Shown here: positions 1 through 10,162 of the stretch, in pieces
Numbering within the stretch: the first letter of the stretch is position 1
Layout of the letters: each line of letters opens with the position of its first letter
DNA from: Unio delphinus
Taxonomy: Eukaryota; Mollusca; Bivalvia; Unionida; Unionidae
NCBI GenBank assembly: GCA_029339505.1
Contig: JAQISU010000033.1
Coordinates: 2,412,001-2,476,000, forward strand
Length of the DNA stretch: 64,000 bases
Direction: 5' to 3'
Position numbers and translations under genes: made by a program
Notes under the pieces: generated by a model
What the model saw: only the letters and a program-made list of their open reading frames with translations
Databases searched by the model: none
What the model was told of the DNA's origin: nothing

Positions 1-1162
1 CCCATAAATGATAGCAAACGATGATACGCGCTTGCTATTTGGTTTTGATCGTAATCAAGTAAAACATCCTCGGTTGGATCTTGTTGGCCGTTTACACTCA
101 ACGAGACTTCATTAACACGGAGTTGATCAAATATCATATGGCTGCGTGTTTGTGAACCCAGTCGCGCCTTATCGTGCAACGCGGCTCAGAAATACCTTGT
201 TTTGATGCCAGCTGCCAAGTAAGTATACCATTCATAGTACTTTCCATCATATCCGTGGTAGCTGTTAGCCAACTTAGTAATGATTTGCCGCCTGTACTCA
301 TAAGTGATAGTCATTTTTGCTCTATGATGATTGATGGAGTCATTACTGGCATCCACAGTGCTAGTTTTGTTATATTCACCTTGCCACGGTCATTATTCGG
401 AAGTGCAGGATCTGCTGCAATCCTCCAGAGTGCTTTATTATTATCACCTTCTCGCACTATGGCTACTGTATGCTTCGCTCCATAGGTAACTTTTCTAACA
501 TTTCTGCAGAATCCAAATATATGATGTAGTGGAATCGCGCATGAGAATAATCTACGCTCTTCTTTCAACATTGATACGCGTGTTGCAAACCTTAAGTTGT
601 AATTAGGATTAGTATTTATAAACATATCTTCGATATTAACAGGAGCAGGAGGAACATCAGAATCAGCACCAGCACCAGCAGCAGGGGTACCACGATCCGT
701 TGGTCGTCTTATATTATACTGGGCGGGTTCATCAATGTCCTTAGAGAACATCGTAGAGGGACCTGACGATCTTGTATAATCATCGGAGTATCTTGCCAAC
801 CCCACTATTGTTATGGCAACATCAATATCACGCTCTATGGATTCAATCTCTTTTCTATCAATCATGTATCTAGCACTGTTAAATAGCGCCATGATACCAT
901 TATTAACAAAGCCGACTTTGGTATATATGGAATATATAAGTGGATATGAAATATCAGCAGCTGTTACAATTTCTCCTTCTACTTCGATAAACGCTTCAGA
1001 GGGTAGAAAGAATTTGCTGGTATCCTGGACTTGAAGTTCGATTCTTGATCGAAGATTCGGTTGTGTTGCATTATAAGAAAAATTTTGATAATTAAGTACT
1101 GAATCATTCTTGGGCATTGGGGCGTCCATATCAAACGCTGGGTCAGGAACCGATTTGAACAT
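1..1162 (-). pseudogene. Double-jelly-roll-type major capsid protein of an endogenous virus-like element (broken, 3' end cut by window)
   Basis: The main reading frame runs from ATG at 1162 down to 311 (283 codons). Similarity then continues in another frame to the window edge, with one in-frame TGA near 190. Seen: an N-terminal DAPMPKNDSVLNY segment, a 'FLPSEAFIEVEGEI' strand, 'NNGIMALFNSARYMIDRKEIES', 'RRLFSCAIPLHHIFGFC', then 'KVNITKLALWMP'. This order (disordered start, PSxxFIxxEG strand, NNG..LF, P-L-HIFGFC core) matches double-jelly-roll capsid proteins of Polinton-like and related virus-like elements in invertebrate genomes. It would form the icosahedral shell. It is the distal gene of a leftward block diverging from the PolB-helicase gene. 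The frameshift at about 311 and the stop make it a fossil. Family recognition is from memory of motifs and layout, not a search. Confidence 0.68.
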
Positions 1163-1166
1163 ATTA

Positions 1167-1373
1167 TTATTTATTTCTTGATCTAAATTGTAATCTCGCT
1201 CGCGATTTCAAGCCACTTCCCGCTATCATATTTGCAGTAATATTATCCTGTGCGCTGCTCAGTGATTTTATTTTTTGATCCACTGCGTTATTTATTAATT
1301 TACTAATACTTGCAGGCATAATTTCTGTAGATGGTAGTGGCCCCAATGACGAAGTCATCGATGACTTTGTCAT
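1167..1373 (-). CDS. Small unrecognised ORF of the virion block (69 codons)
   Basis: A complete short frame lies immediately upstream of the capsid gene, with 4 bp between its stop and the capsid ATG. It is Ser/Ile/Lys-rich, with a hydrophilic, helix-prone middle ('SKLINNAVDQKIKSLSSAQ') and a basic C-terminus ending RARLQFRSRNK. No transmembrane segment is visible. Tight packing with the capsid frame suggests it is a genuine member of the block, possibly a minor virion or core protein. I do not recognise it. Confidence 0.4.
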   Translation of the reverse strand: MTKSSMTSSLGPLPSTEIMPASISKLINNAVDQKIKSLSSAQDNITANMIAGSGLKSRARLQFRSRNK

Positions 1374-1426
1374 CGGTTTCCTTCGCCGCCGAACTAACGC
1401 TACTAGTTCTTTCTAAATCATCATCA

Positions 1427-2158
1427 TCAAGTGATGTATCGCATTAAGGTTCTTCTTGTTTTTTGTCTTCGTGTTTGTCTCCGTGTTGGTGTTGGGCGCT
1501 TTCTTTCTTGTTGTTGTTCTTCTATTTCCATTTGTCGTTCTTCTATTTGATGTTTATCATAATTACTAATTTCCTTTTTAAATTCTATATACCCCATCTC
1601 CCTCCTATCTAAACGATCAATCCCCTTATTTATTTTATACAACCAATCAAACCAATCATTGCGTTTTATTATATCATCTTTATACCCGTCGTTTAAATAA
1701 TCCTTTTTTGAATGATAACTGTTAGCAGCGAAATTACCAAAAACGTGATAATCCTTTTGTTTTAATAATCGAACTTGTTTTATTATTGTTTTAGCCTCAT
1801 CGGTAAAATCTTATTAACTGAAGAAACACCCTTTGTTTTACTAACATCGCTCTGTTTATCTCCATCTATCTGTTTTAACAACGGGAGAATACCGTTTTTT
1901 TCAATCTTCTTCCTCAATAGTCTCTCCCAATATAACTATTTCAGTAGTTGAAGTGACGGGTTTGAATAGCTGTTCAGTATCTGCCACAAAATCACTTTGA
2001 AATTGTTGTCTCGTTTCGAGCATATTTCGAACGGAATCACGAACTGGAATAAATTTCTTAATCGAAGATAATCGTTCGCGTGCTAATTTAGTTGTCAGTG
2101 CTTCACCCACCATTATAAATATAATATACGACCTAAATTGTAAGTGAAAAAAACTCAC
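1427..2158 (-). pseudogene. Unrecognised virion-block gene, frameshifted, with charged basic C-terminus
   Basis: Two open pieces on the minus strand, 2158-1901 and about 1809-1427, are linked by a coding-like stretch in a third frame. They look like one gene of roughly 240 codons with two frameshifts, or two adjacent genes. The likely start is the internal Met of 'MVGEALTTKLARERLSS' rather than the first Met. The middle contains 'KDYHVFGNFAANSYHSKKDY' and 'NDWFDWLYKINKGIDRL'. The last 50 residues are a glutamine/glutamate-rich helix followed by a strongly basic Arg/Thr-rich tail, which could bind nucleic acid. It lies between the capsid pair and the 2.3-kb open frame, same strand. Function unknown. 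Confidence 0.4.
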
Positions 2159-2319
2159 CCGAACTTCTTTTGTGTGTTATATTTCCGCGTAGTGATAAAT
2201 CACCAGTGACACCTGTCTATAGAATTTTGTTTTAGGTGAGTAAGTGCATACCTGTCTATAGTACTTCTGTTCCATACCCTGTATTACTCATGTATGGCGT
2301 GTTTACTGTGTTGAAGTAA

Positions 2320-2583
2320 TCAAAGGGGGATTTTCATTTTGGCGATAATCTCTTTCATTGTATTGATTTTCGAGTTAATTGTGCGTTTGATTTCATATTG
2401 TTTCACCAATTCGTTTGTGACCTTTTCGACAGCAGTGAATAACGGGTAGAACTTATTGATGTCGTTACAGAATGCAAGGGAGTCATAAATAGCGTGTTGA
2501 ATTTTCTTTATAAATGAATAGGATTTTGATAACCTGTTAATCCTAGCATCAATATCTTGAAATTCAGAAAGTATTTGATTACA
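2320..2583 (-). pseudogene. Unrecognised helical ORF remnant, no start codon
   Basis: The minus-strand frame stays open for 87 codons and ends in TGA at 2322-2320. It begins after a TAA that abuts an AAT-type microsatellite at about 2590-2610, so its 5' end is probably lost. The composition is coding-like: Lys/Ile/Glu/Asn-rich with heptad-like spacing ('VEKVTNELVKQYEIKRTINS'), suggesting a coiled coil. It follows the same orientation as the capsid block and may be a further virion-associated gene. No family recognised. Confidence 0.35.
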
Positions 2584-2649
2584 TTAATTTATTATTATTA
2601 TTATTAATTTGAATTCAAACTCGAAATCTTGCTACAGTCATATTCTATA

Positions 2650-2930
2650 CATATTTTCAAAATTTAAAAACAAAAATAAACAATAGCTATTATCATTCAC
2701 TGGGTCATTTATTGGCTTTGTGTTTTTCATAGGGTTCTTTTTTCTTTGAGATTTCTCTCTTCTTTTTTTTCTTTCCAGATTTTTTCTCTTTGAGATTTCT
2801 CTATCTCTTTCACCCTATTACGAGTATGAACGTTTCTTTTAGCCGATTCTCAACCATCCTGTGGGGTTACCCGAGTGTGACATAGAGCTTTTGCATCCAT
2901 GCTATTGTTTATTTTGGCACCATTGTTGTT
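2650..2930. other. Low-complexity T-rich spacer
   Basis: T-rich sequence with repeated TTTCTTTGAGATTTCTCT segments at about 2740-2800. No gene seen. Confidence 0.5.
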
Positions 2931-2931
2931 G

Positions 2932-3012
2932 TACACCTCCCCCGAAGAATTAATTTCCCGGGGGTGTAAAATCACACCGTCACATATTTTACGTGACGGG
3001 AGGTGTACACGA
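2932..3012. repeat. Nested inverted repeats in the central intergenic region of the virus-like element
   Basis: An outer pair, GTACACCTCCC (about 2934) and GGGAGGTGTAC (about 2999), encloses an inner hairpin CCGTCAC-9 nt-GTGACGG and a GGGGGTGTAAAATCACACC segment. The nested symmetry is seen directly. A role in replication initiation, transcription or a separate small insertion cannot be decided. A tRNA-box-B-like GTTCGAATC is on the minus strand near 3091-3101, so a SINE insertion covering about 2865-3170 is an alternative. Confidence 0.45.
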
Positions 3013-3182
3013 AGAAGTACCATTGGGCTGGCGTCCTCAATTATATAGAAAATTCTCCAAATCGGTACCGTCGACAATAATGCCAGCCACGAGATTCGAA
3101 CGATGGGCCCCAGGACGAGATTCCATCTTTGTATTGTATACACTAGTGTCCGTAATTTATAAATCCATGATTCTGAATACAA

Positions 3183-3665
3183 TATATGTGTATCATGTGA
3201 AGGGTTTTATCACAGTTATTCTGTATGCAGTGGCATATTTTCCAATTTTTGTATCCACTTTGTTATTGTCGACAAATCCGTCATTGTTGTTGTTGTGGTT
3301 TTTCTTCTCATGTTAGGGAGGAATTTGGGTACATGTAGGGGCAGATCAAGGTTGGGTTGTTTCACTCCCGTAGTGTATGGGGAATTGTATAAAATTGTCG
3401 CTGTGAATAACGGTCATATTCATTGCGTTCGTGAATAATCATACTGTACCTAATATTTCAGCGATCATTTTCTGTCAAAGTGTGCTACATCTTATCAGTT
3501 TGGGTCAAAGATGGCATCTGGTTGCGGTCAAATTGAAATAATGATGACAACAAGAAATTGCCTTATGCGGAAAACTTCTACTTGGTGAAAAATTAAACCA
3601 ACATAAAAAAGCAATTATCCCATTGAGATACGTGACTACAACAAAAGAGTTATCGTTGTTTCAAA
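3183..3665. other. Intergenic stretch, no gene seen
   Basis: Between the inverted-repeat region and the HNH relic. Short open frames on both strands show no recognisable motif. Confidence 0.4.
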
Positions 3666-4103
3666 CTACACGCACAAGCCCACACGAGTTATTCCCCTTG
3701 GTGTTACAAAACAGAATTCAAGCGTATGTAAATTGAATTTTATGTCCCTTTTTTTTTTTGAAATCCCTGATCCAGTTATACTCTCTGCTACTCTTTGTAC
3801 TGAGGGTCTACGAATATCAAAATACTTTCCGGCTTCAGTCATTTATTTAAATACTCTTTCCTCGTTATTTTCTGTATTCAATGATTTTATGGGTTTTGCA
3901 TTTTTCGAGTGTTTTCCAGTCCTTCCCCATTTGGTATTCTGACTTTGTGTGATAGCTCGTAAATTATCTAAAGAATTATCAGTTTTTATACCATTTATGT
4001 GATCAATAACAAAACCATCCTTGATCAATCCATCAAATATCTCGTAGACGAATCTGCGATTAAGATATTTTTTTCTTTCCAGCGCCATATATAAGATATC
4101 CAT
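3666..4103 (-). pseudogene. HNH homing-type endonuclease with C-terminal DNA-binding HTH, interrupted by a stop
   Basis: The frame from ATG at 4103 carries 'GLIKDGFVIDHINGIKTDN' then 'SLDNLRAITQSQNTK'. This is the His-Asn-Asn metal-binding core of HNH endonucleases of phages, giant viruses and group I introns. The same frame hits one TAA at 3845-3843 and continues as 'MTEAGKYFDIRRPSVQRVAE', resembling the IENR1/NUMOD1-type helix-turn-helix that usually follows this nuclease domain. It ends at TAG 3668-3666. The full product would be about 145 codons. It sits in the same leftward orientation as the capsid block, between it and the polymerase promoter. Such enzymes nick or cut specific DNA and promote their own spread. 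Only one nonsense change separates the halves, so it decayed less than its neighbours. Confidence 0.65.
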
Positions 4104-4220
4104 GATTATTCACAACAGCAACTGGGTTCTTCAGTCTGCTGTTTCTGACACACGGGATGTGGTTGAAATTCTTGGTTCATTTATATACTATAATATTATT
4201 TGTCTAATTAATTATTTGGT

Positions 4221-4391
4221 TTAAGTATTACTTGAGAATCTTTCAATATAGTCTTGAGGTGTTCTTATGATTTTGTCAGGGACAGAGTCAGAGTCATGGA
4301 TGGAATCTTTGATGGAGTTTTTAACGGAATCTTTGATTCTCTTATCATAATAGCGCTTTAGCTCTCTGTATCGCTTACCACCACAATTGAG
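4221..4391 (-). pseudogene. Short charged open frame, no start codon
   Basis: The minus-strand frame is open for 56 codons, ends in TAA at 4223-4221 and is preceded by a TAA at 4394-4392 with no ATG. It is rich in Lys, Asp, Ser and Arg ('KRYRELKRYYDKRIKDSVKN'). It may be an N-terminally truncated small gene of the element. A neighbouring 24-codon minus frame ending near 4111 is Cys/Gln-rich. No family recognised. Confidence 0.25.
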
Positions 4392-4430
4392 TTATAAGTG
4401 CGACTTACTACGCACACCTACCCCACATCG

Positions 4431-4438
4431 TATATAAA
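4431..4438 (+). promoter_or_regulatory. TATA-box candidate for the PolB-helicase gene
   Basis: TATATAAA lies 162 bp upstream of the ATG at 4600 and is followed by a moderately GC-containing stretch. It is the only TATA-like string near the start of the rightward gene. Position and sequence support it; no initiator was identified. Confidence 0.35.
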
Positions 4439-4599
4439 GTAAGGCCCCAAAACTCCCTCGACGTACACTTTGTAAATGATATCCACTGAATTCATTTCTA
4501 CACGATCTCTTGCAAGCGGTTACTGATCCTATCATAAGCCATTTGCAATGATTCATTATATAATAAATTCTTTATTTAAATACTTGTTTTAATTATAAT

Positions 4600-7130
4600 A
4601 TGAAGGAGTTCGAGAGATTATCGAAAATTACGCCTTGGAAAAATATTGAATTCAATCTCGATAGTCTCCACTGATGTACCAAAGGGTCTAATAAGTGATA
4701 GAAGCATGTTGGGTAAAATCCGTGATGGTTTTAATGAATTCAAGCGCGATGGAGCATCTCACTGTTTGTCGACATTTAGAATTGATGGTAGTGTTGATGC
4801 TACCATGAACGACGAAAGAGCAACAGTGATAATCTCGCATCTTGACAAGAAAAATGTATTTTTTTAGAGTGAAATTCATTATCCGCTCAGAAACGGGGAA
4901 TTTGATTATACGCGACAAATTTGAACCCATCCTGAAAAATAAGAGAACTGTCAATGTGGGTCAGGATTCCAAACCAGGAATTCTAACTGGGATTGACAAA
5001 CCGTATTACAAGAGATTCTATTCTGTAACCGTGGTTGTTTATGGAATCTATCCGATAAATGATTGAAAAACTAAAACCAATGAAATATTCATCGTTGAAT
5101 TGTGTAGCAGAACGAATAATAGAACACTTCACAAATGCGTTGCGTGGAAACAAATGGACGGATCTAAGACGCAAAAAAATAAATGAATGGGGATTAACAG
5201 TGAAGGAGACCGGAGCAACGATTCAAAATGTGGCCACGTTAGAGCGGATACTAAAATTCCCAATATCCGTAGAGATGGTAACAGGCGAGATATTATACAA
5301 CTCGAAATATAAATCGAGAGGATCTCCAATCAAAATTATTGACCATAATGCACACGCTTGGACACCTGCGGTAATAATATTTCTTCGGGATAGAACAATA
5401 AAATATCTACCCGTGGAGTTCTACGGAGAACACTCTGGGGGAAATTTATTTGATTTTATTTACGAGTCGAATAAAAACGGTCCTGTGTCAGTGTTGTTAT
5501 TTCAGAGTTTTGAAGACGAAGAGGGTAAATTCGATGAATTTTTAAGACCCAATGGCGAATTATACCGTACTGAAACCCTCCACAACGAGATGAAGCAACT
5601 AGCTAGTGGTTTGTCAACGGAACACGACGTACAATTACTAACAAACTGTTTTACAATACCGTCAGTTGCAGCTCATTTTACGAGAAAGAGAAATCTATGG
5701 AAACCAACAAGAGCAGAATTTCTCTCAGATATCCAAGATAGTTGTGTTATTTATGGCCATGGTGGATTATGGAATACAAAATACGACCCTGAAAGCATTA
5801 TTTCGGTCGATATGATTGCGTGTTATCCAAGGAGTTTTCTTGGGTACGGAGAGCGCTCTGAGTACTTCAAAAGATTTGGACATCCTACACATGAGATGAC
5901 CCGTTTTGCGATTATTGGACCACTGCCTGATTTTGATCTCACCGGATTCGCTCGTGTGATATCATTTGAATTGGCTAAATGACTTCATCCGTGTTGTTAT
6001 GTTTGGTTTGGTAGACACATCTCTGAAAAACACTGGATGCCAATAGTGTTATTACGGTATATGATTGATTCTAAAATGCTGATATCGCTGATTGTCAGTG
6101 AAGCAATTATATCATATCGAGCGCAGACTGAAGTCTGGTTACCACAGCCCGATAGTCTAGATAGTATAATCAGCGAAAACAAAAAACAATTCCCCAATCT
6201 CGACGAAGAATGTATCGTGAAATGGTCCAAGGAAATCTTTGAAGTTAGAAATAAACACTCAAAAAATTCTCGGTAGAAGAATAATTGGCAAGTTCACACA
6301 AGGTGGAAAGTACGACCATAAACGACATTCTTCGCGGTTGATTATAGATGATGCTGAATACGATTTTATAATCGCAGATGTAACATCTAGGGGTATATAT
6401 GTAAATCGTAAAGACGCTTTCTTATCCGACGGAACCAAATTAGGTACAATTGTTACTTATAACGACGGAGAAAATCCTCAATATACTTACTTAAGGGCGT
6501 CTATGCTGGCTTATGTTTCTATTAATATACTTTCGATGATAAATAGATTTCCTGACTCCGCAGTTAGAGTCGCCACTGATTCATTTTATGTAGACGTAAA
6601 ACATAAAGAAGCAGTGTCTGAATTAGTGAATTCAGACGAGAGTTGGGGATCATGGAGAATTAAAAAAGAAATACTGCGTGATTACTCTAAATCAGCAGAT
6701 GTTAGGATTGAAAACAATTACTTGAAAAATAATCAGATATCAGAACCATCTAATGCACCGTCGTGTTCCGATCCAATATGTAGATATAAAACCAGTTACT
6801 TAAACGGCTGTGGTGGGTCAGGGAAGACGACTCGTGCGACTGAATTATTTCGAGGGAAATCAAACATGATTGTTCTAACACCAACACACAGACTTGCAAG
6901 AGAGATGAAACAAAGAGGAATTAATGCTTGCACTTATCATAGTTTCTTTCGATGGAAAGGTGACGAATGGACTTCTGATCGAATGGGCGAAAAATATATT
7001 CCTGAAATCATTATTTGGGATGAGATATGCACGGTGTCGTTAGATGTATTACAAACATTTATCGATTGGTTATTGCTAGGGAATACAAAAGTGATAATGT
7101 GTTGCCATAAAAATTCGTTTCCGCAGCGAC
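4600..7130 (+). pseudogene. B-family DNA polymerase fused to SF1-type helicase of a virus-like element (multiply frameshifted, 3' truncated)
   Basis: Coding similarity starts at ATG 4600 ('MKEFERLSKITPWKNIEFNL') and hops frames near 4650, 4860, 5060, 5985 and 6250. The longest intact piece is 5059-5982. Palm motif A is seen as 'SVDMIACYPRSF' at about 5809-5843. A segment around 6480-6540 ('YLRASMLAYVSINILSMI') is consistent with the fingers/palm helix. Motif C is 'VATDSFYVD' at about 6570-6596. Beyond it comes a P-loop helicase domain: Walker A 'GCGGSGKTT' at about 6810, motif Ia 'VLTPTHRLAREM', and Walker B 'IIIWDEI' at about 7010. The frame degenerates where motif III should begin (about 7110-7140). 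PolB copies the element genome and the helicase would unwind it. The gene diverges from the capsid block. The fusion order polymerase-helicase in one frame is notable. Confidence 0.72.
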
Positions 7131-7710
7131 ATCGGTGCCGGGTCTGTAGCGTGACAAACCGAAACCATTTCTCTTTTTTTTTTTTCTGCCTGAATTGGTT
7201 TCGGTTTGCTTGAAATAGTTTCGGTTTGCTTAAAATAGTTTCGGTATGTCCACCCTCTTTGCTGCTAAGTGATATACTTTATTTATGAAGATTATTTGTT
7301 AGGATATTTGTCAATTTAGTGCAATCGAAACTTTGCACTTCGGTATCGTTCACATAATATAGTCTGGAGGAAAAAAATAACAAAATCGTGGAGGGAAACA
7401 CTTGTGGTTGTATTTTATCGTTATACCCTGCTATTTATGCCGATGATCGACCCAGGGAGAAAAAAAAATCGCGTTACAGCAAATGTTGTGGTGGAAAATT
7501 GCTAAAATAATGGACTTCGACAAATAAAGCAAGTTATACGGATACATAGATATACAGAGTGATAAATAATCTGAGAAGGAAACAAGCACATGGATATATC
7601 GCTAGTAATGACTAATAATTAGTATAACTGCACTGCACAACATAATTTGTAAATTTATATTACGCCACCCGTCTCTTGCAGCATTAGTAACAGCACTAGG
7701 ACGATGAATT
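7131..7710. other. Non-coding, short direct repeats at the truncation edge
   Basis: About 2.5 copies of a 20-bp unit (TTTCGGTTTGCTTGAAATAG-like) at 7198-7250 follow the truncated helicase. The rest is AT-rich with no gene seen. Confidence 0.4.
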
Positions 7711-8270
7711 AGTCCTTCACCCGTGATAATGATTTCGGGTCGTCCATCGGTATCAACACAGATTTGGGGTGTTGATTTATCGGACTACAGCAGCACAACC
7801 GTCGACAAACAATAACTGAGCAACTAAGCAGCTTCTTCCACCCAAGCAGCAAGTTGCGAGATGAGATATCTACACGACCAAGCAGTTTTGGGACTGGATG
7901 AGATACTAGTGCCAGCAGCTTCAAAGTTTGATGAAACGACTGGACCACTAATGATGCCCAACTTTCAAAAGTCTGAGGCAATGGCGTACTAAAAGTAAAT
8001 GGCGACTTTGAGGCCCAAAAAGGGTTTTGGCGCTAAAAGTTTTCTGGCGTATGTGGTTTTGGCACCTCTCCTACCCACCCCGGTATTACTTGGAAAATGT
8101 ATAGAGTATGCCCCGTCACACTAGTCACGCTGAGTGTTAACAAGCTGAGAGTCTTGGAATTTGCCGTCTCAGCTGGACACGTTTTGGCCTCCTTTGACCT
8201 AACTGATCATGACAACACTAAGGGGTACACTATGTGCATGTTTGAACCACTCCAACACCCGAGGCTGTAA
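7711..8270 (+). pseudogene. Unrecognised CpG-decayed coding relic
   Basis: One frame from after a TAG (about 7710) to TAA at 8268-8270 reads as protein-like for about 185 codons. It is interrupted by five TGA and one TAA. The TGAs lie where CGA (Arg) codons would fit, as expected from methyl-CpG deamination. Protein-like segments include 'TEQLSSFFHPSSKLRDEIST' and 'SAGHVLASFDLTDHDNTKGY'. No motif lets me name it. It lies between the virus-like element and the PolB/LINE graveyard, so mobile or viral origin is likely. The antisense 90-codon ORF over the same bases is taken as a shadow. Confidence 0.35.
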
Positions 8271-8956
8271 CTGTTCCGTCATCGGAGGTTACACCTTGGC
8301 TATTTTAAGGGCTAATTACAAAACTGCATCTAATGCCTTGGGTTTCTCGCTTTTGCTCTAAATCCATTTCGATAAAATCTCCATCAGTACACAACCACGA
8401 TCCACTGACTCACCCTTCGGAAAGATTATTCGAATGTTATCCACTTATGACCACAACAAAAGTTAACAGATCAATCGATATTGATTTTGTGACATTTCGG
8501 ACAAAATATGTAGACTATTTAAACTAAATTCTAAATAAGCACTTGAGTAGGGAAATTCATATCTACTAAGCGTGAACCTAATTGCAACATGTGGCTTACG
8601 CATACGTTGTAGTAAGGAACAGACCGAAATGAGGTAATTGGGCAAAATGTTACCGATAAGTATATCAATAGAGCTTCAGTAGATTCCGCAGTCGCTTAGG
8701 GACTCCAGCCGGACTACTAATCCCTCCCAGCTTTTTGATATGCCAATTAAGAAGTATGTGATTAATCCCCGAAGTGAGTGCTTTGCATGCATCAAGGGCA
8801 TATACTCATCGAGTGGACACTTGTAACTCAATCTACCAAAACATTCATAATAACACTTTGACCAATCGTACAACACCAGCCAACTGGCTTAATCCATCAC
8901 ACATATAAAGTTTTCACATGACTTAAACTCCATATAAGTCAGTTTTGCCATCCATC

Positions 8957-8957
<1 letters not shown>
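8271..8957. other. No gene seen
   Basis: Mixed-composition sequence with only short open frames. No repeat or RNA gene recognised. Confidence 0.4.

Positions 8958-9035
<78 letters not shown>
8958..9035. repeat. (GA)39 microsatellite
   Basis: Uninterrupted GA dinucleotide run of 78 bp. It produces spurious Arg-Glu and Ser-Leu reading frames on both strands. Confidence 0.97.
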
Positions 9036-9036
<1 letters not shown>

Positions 9037-9441
9037 ATACCATCTCCTGGATCTAATAAAAGAGATGGAGTGTTTATATGCAAACGTTATACTTATAGAG
9101 AAACGCACTAACAAACAAGCGTATGAAGTATTTATAAACACATTGTTATACCCACACACATACAAGCACAAAATAAGGGATATGTAGTTTTAAGTCTTAG
9201 TTTTTGTGAAAGTCATAGGCATCCGCAAGACACCTACACAAACAAATACATACACAAAACGTAAAACATATTTTTGGGCAAATTATTAGTATCTCAACCT
9301 TTAGGAGGTAGGTGGCCCTAAAAATAGCCGTTTAATTTGGCTGACACTTACACAGCAAATAGTGGCAAATACACCTCCTCAGCGCTGAAGACCACCTCTT
9401 GTGTCATCCAATTTGTCTTGATGGAGACCAAGAGTCTGAAA
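9036..9441. other. No gene seen
   Basis: AT-rich flank of the GA microsatellite, then a more GC-balanced segment (9300-9440) leading into the decayed minus-strand frames. Confidence 0.35.
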
Positions 9442-9911
9442 CTAGGTTCGTTGGCCTCTTTTCACCAGTTTTCCTCTTCCGTAATCCGGTCTATATTGCT
9501 CAACAACTAGCGAAATATTTCCTGAATCTTTATGCAGCTTATATTTAGGTGTTCGAAGTCCCCTTTTTTCTTCTGACGCTACTGGGTTTTTTCCCCTCTT
9601 CTGCCTACGCCCTCTTGATCTTCTCCTGCTATTCAATGACGAACTCTCTCATAATGGTATTCACTGTTTTTAAAGTTGACATCTCCAGTAGTATTAAGGT
9701 TGGCGATTCCGATCATATTATAAAAACAACGGTCAGGATTGAGCACAGAAGATGTTTCCCCCAACCATAGACCTATGTTCGTAAATGGTCTCTGTTCTCT
9801 CCCCAGACTCTGTTCCGAAAACACAGGTGATTTCATTAATTTTATATTAACTGTGTCAACAAATATGTATGGCCCGGATCCCCACTGGCCCCAGACCCGC
9901 TCACAGTCCAC
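9442..9911 (-). pseudogene. Unrecognised decayed ORFs downstream of a PolB relic
   Basis: Two minus-strand open pieces, 9911-9633 and 9636-9442, overlap by 4 bp in different frames. The first has 'VWGQWGSGPYIFVDTVNIKL' and 'TNIGLWLGETSSVLNPDRCF'. The second begins after an Arg/Lys-rich stretch (RRRSRGRRQKRGK). They probably represent one frameshifted gene. They follow the PolB relic in the same orientation and may belong to the same element, perhaps as a structural gene, but I cannot assign a family. Confidence 0.35.
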
Positions 9912-10162
9912 TCCACGTTTACATTAGCTCGATGTCAGCCAGGATAGACTCTTGGTCAGTTTGTCTGCTATCTCTATGAACAGGAGTAGGAGTACTAATA
10001 TTGGTAGGTATTGCTTTTCATCAGATTGTGATAATTCGACCGGACAGTGTTCACTTTTAAATAGTTTGACCCCTCCTAACTCCGGGTATTTTTCCTGCTG
10101 GAGAGTTGTTTTTCTTTATGCCTTTAGTGCATTTTTTAAAATTCGCTGCCGGCTAACTTGAA

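Noticed and set aside
311..1034. Plus-strand ORFs at 174-485 and 813-1034
   Set aside because: Shadows of the minus-strand capsid frame.
2850..3316. 110-codon minus and 107-codon plus ORFs over the inverted repeats
   Set aside because: Antisense to each other, no motifs, and they cross a probable repeat; not supported as genes.
8889..9187. ORFs rich in Ser-Leu or Arg-Glu
   Set aside because: Translations of the GA microsatellite in different frames.
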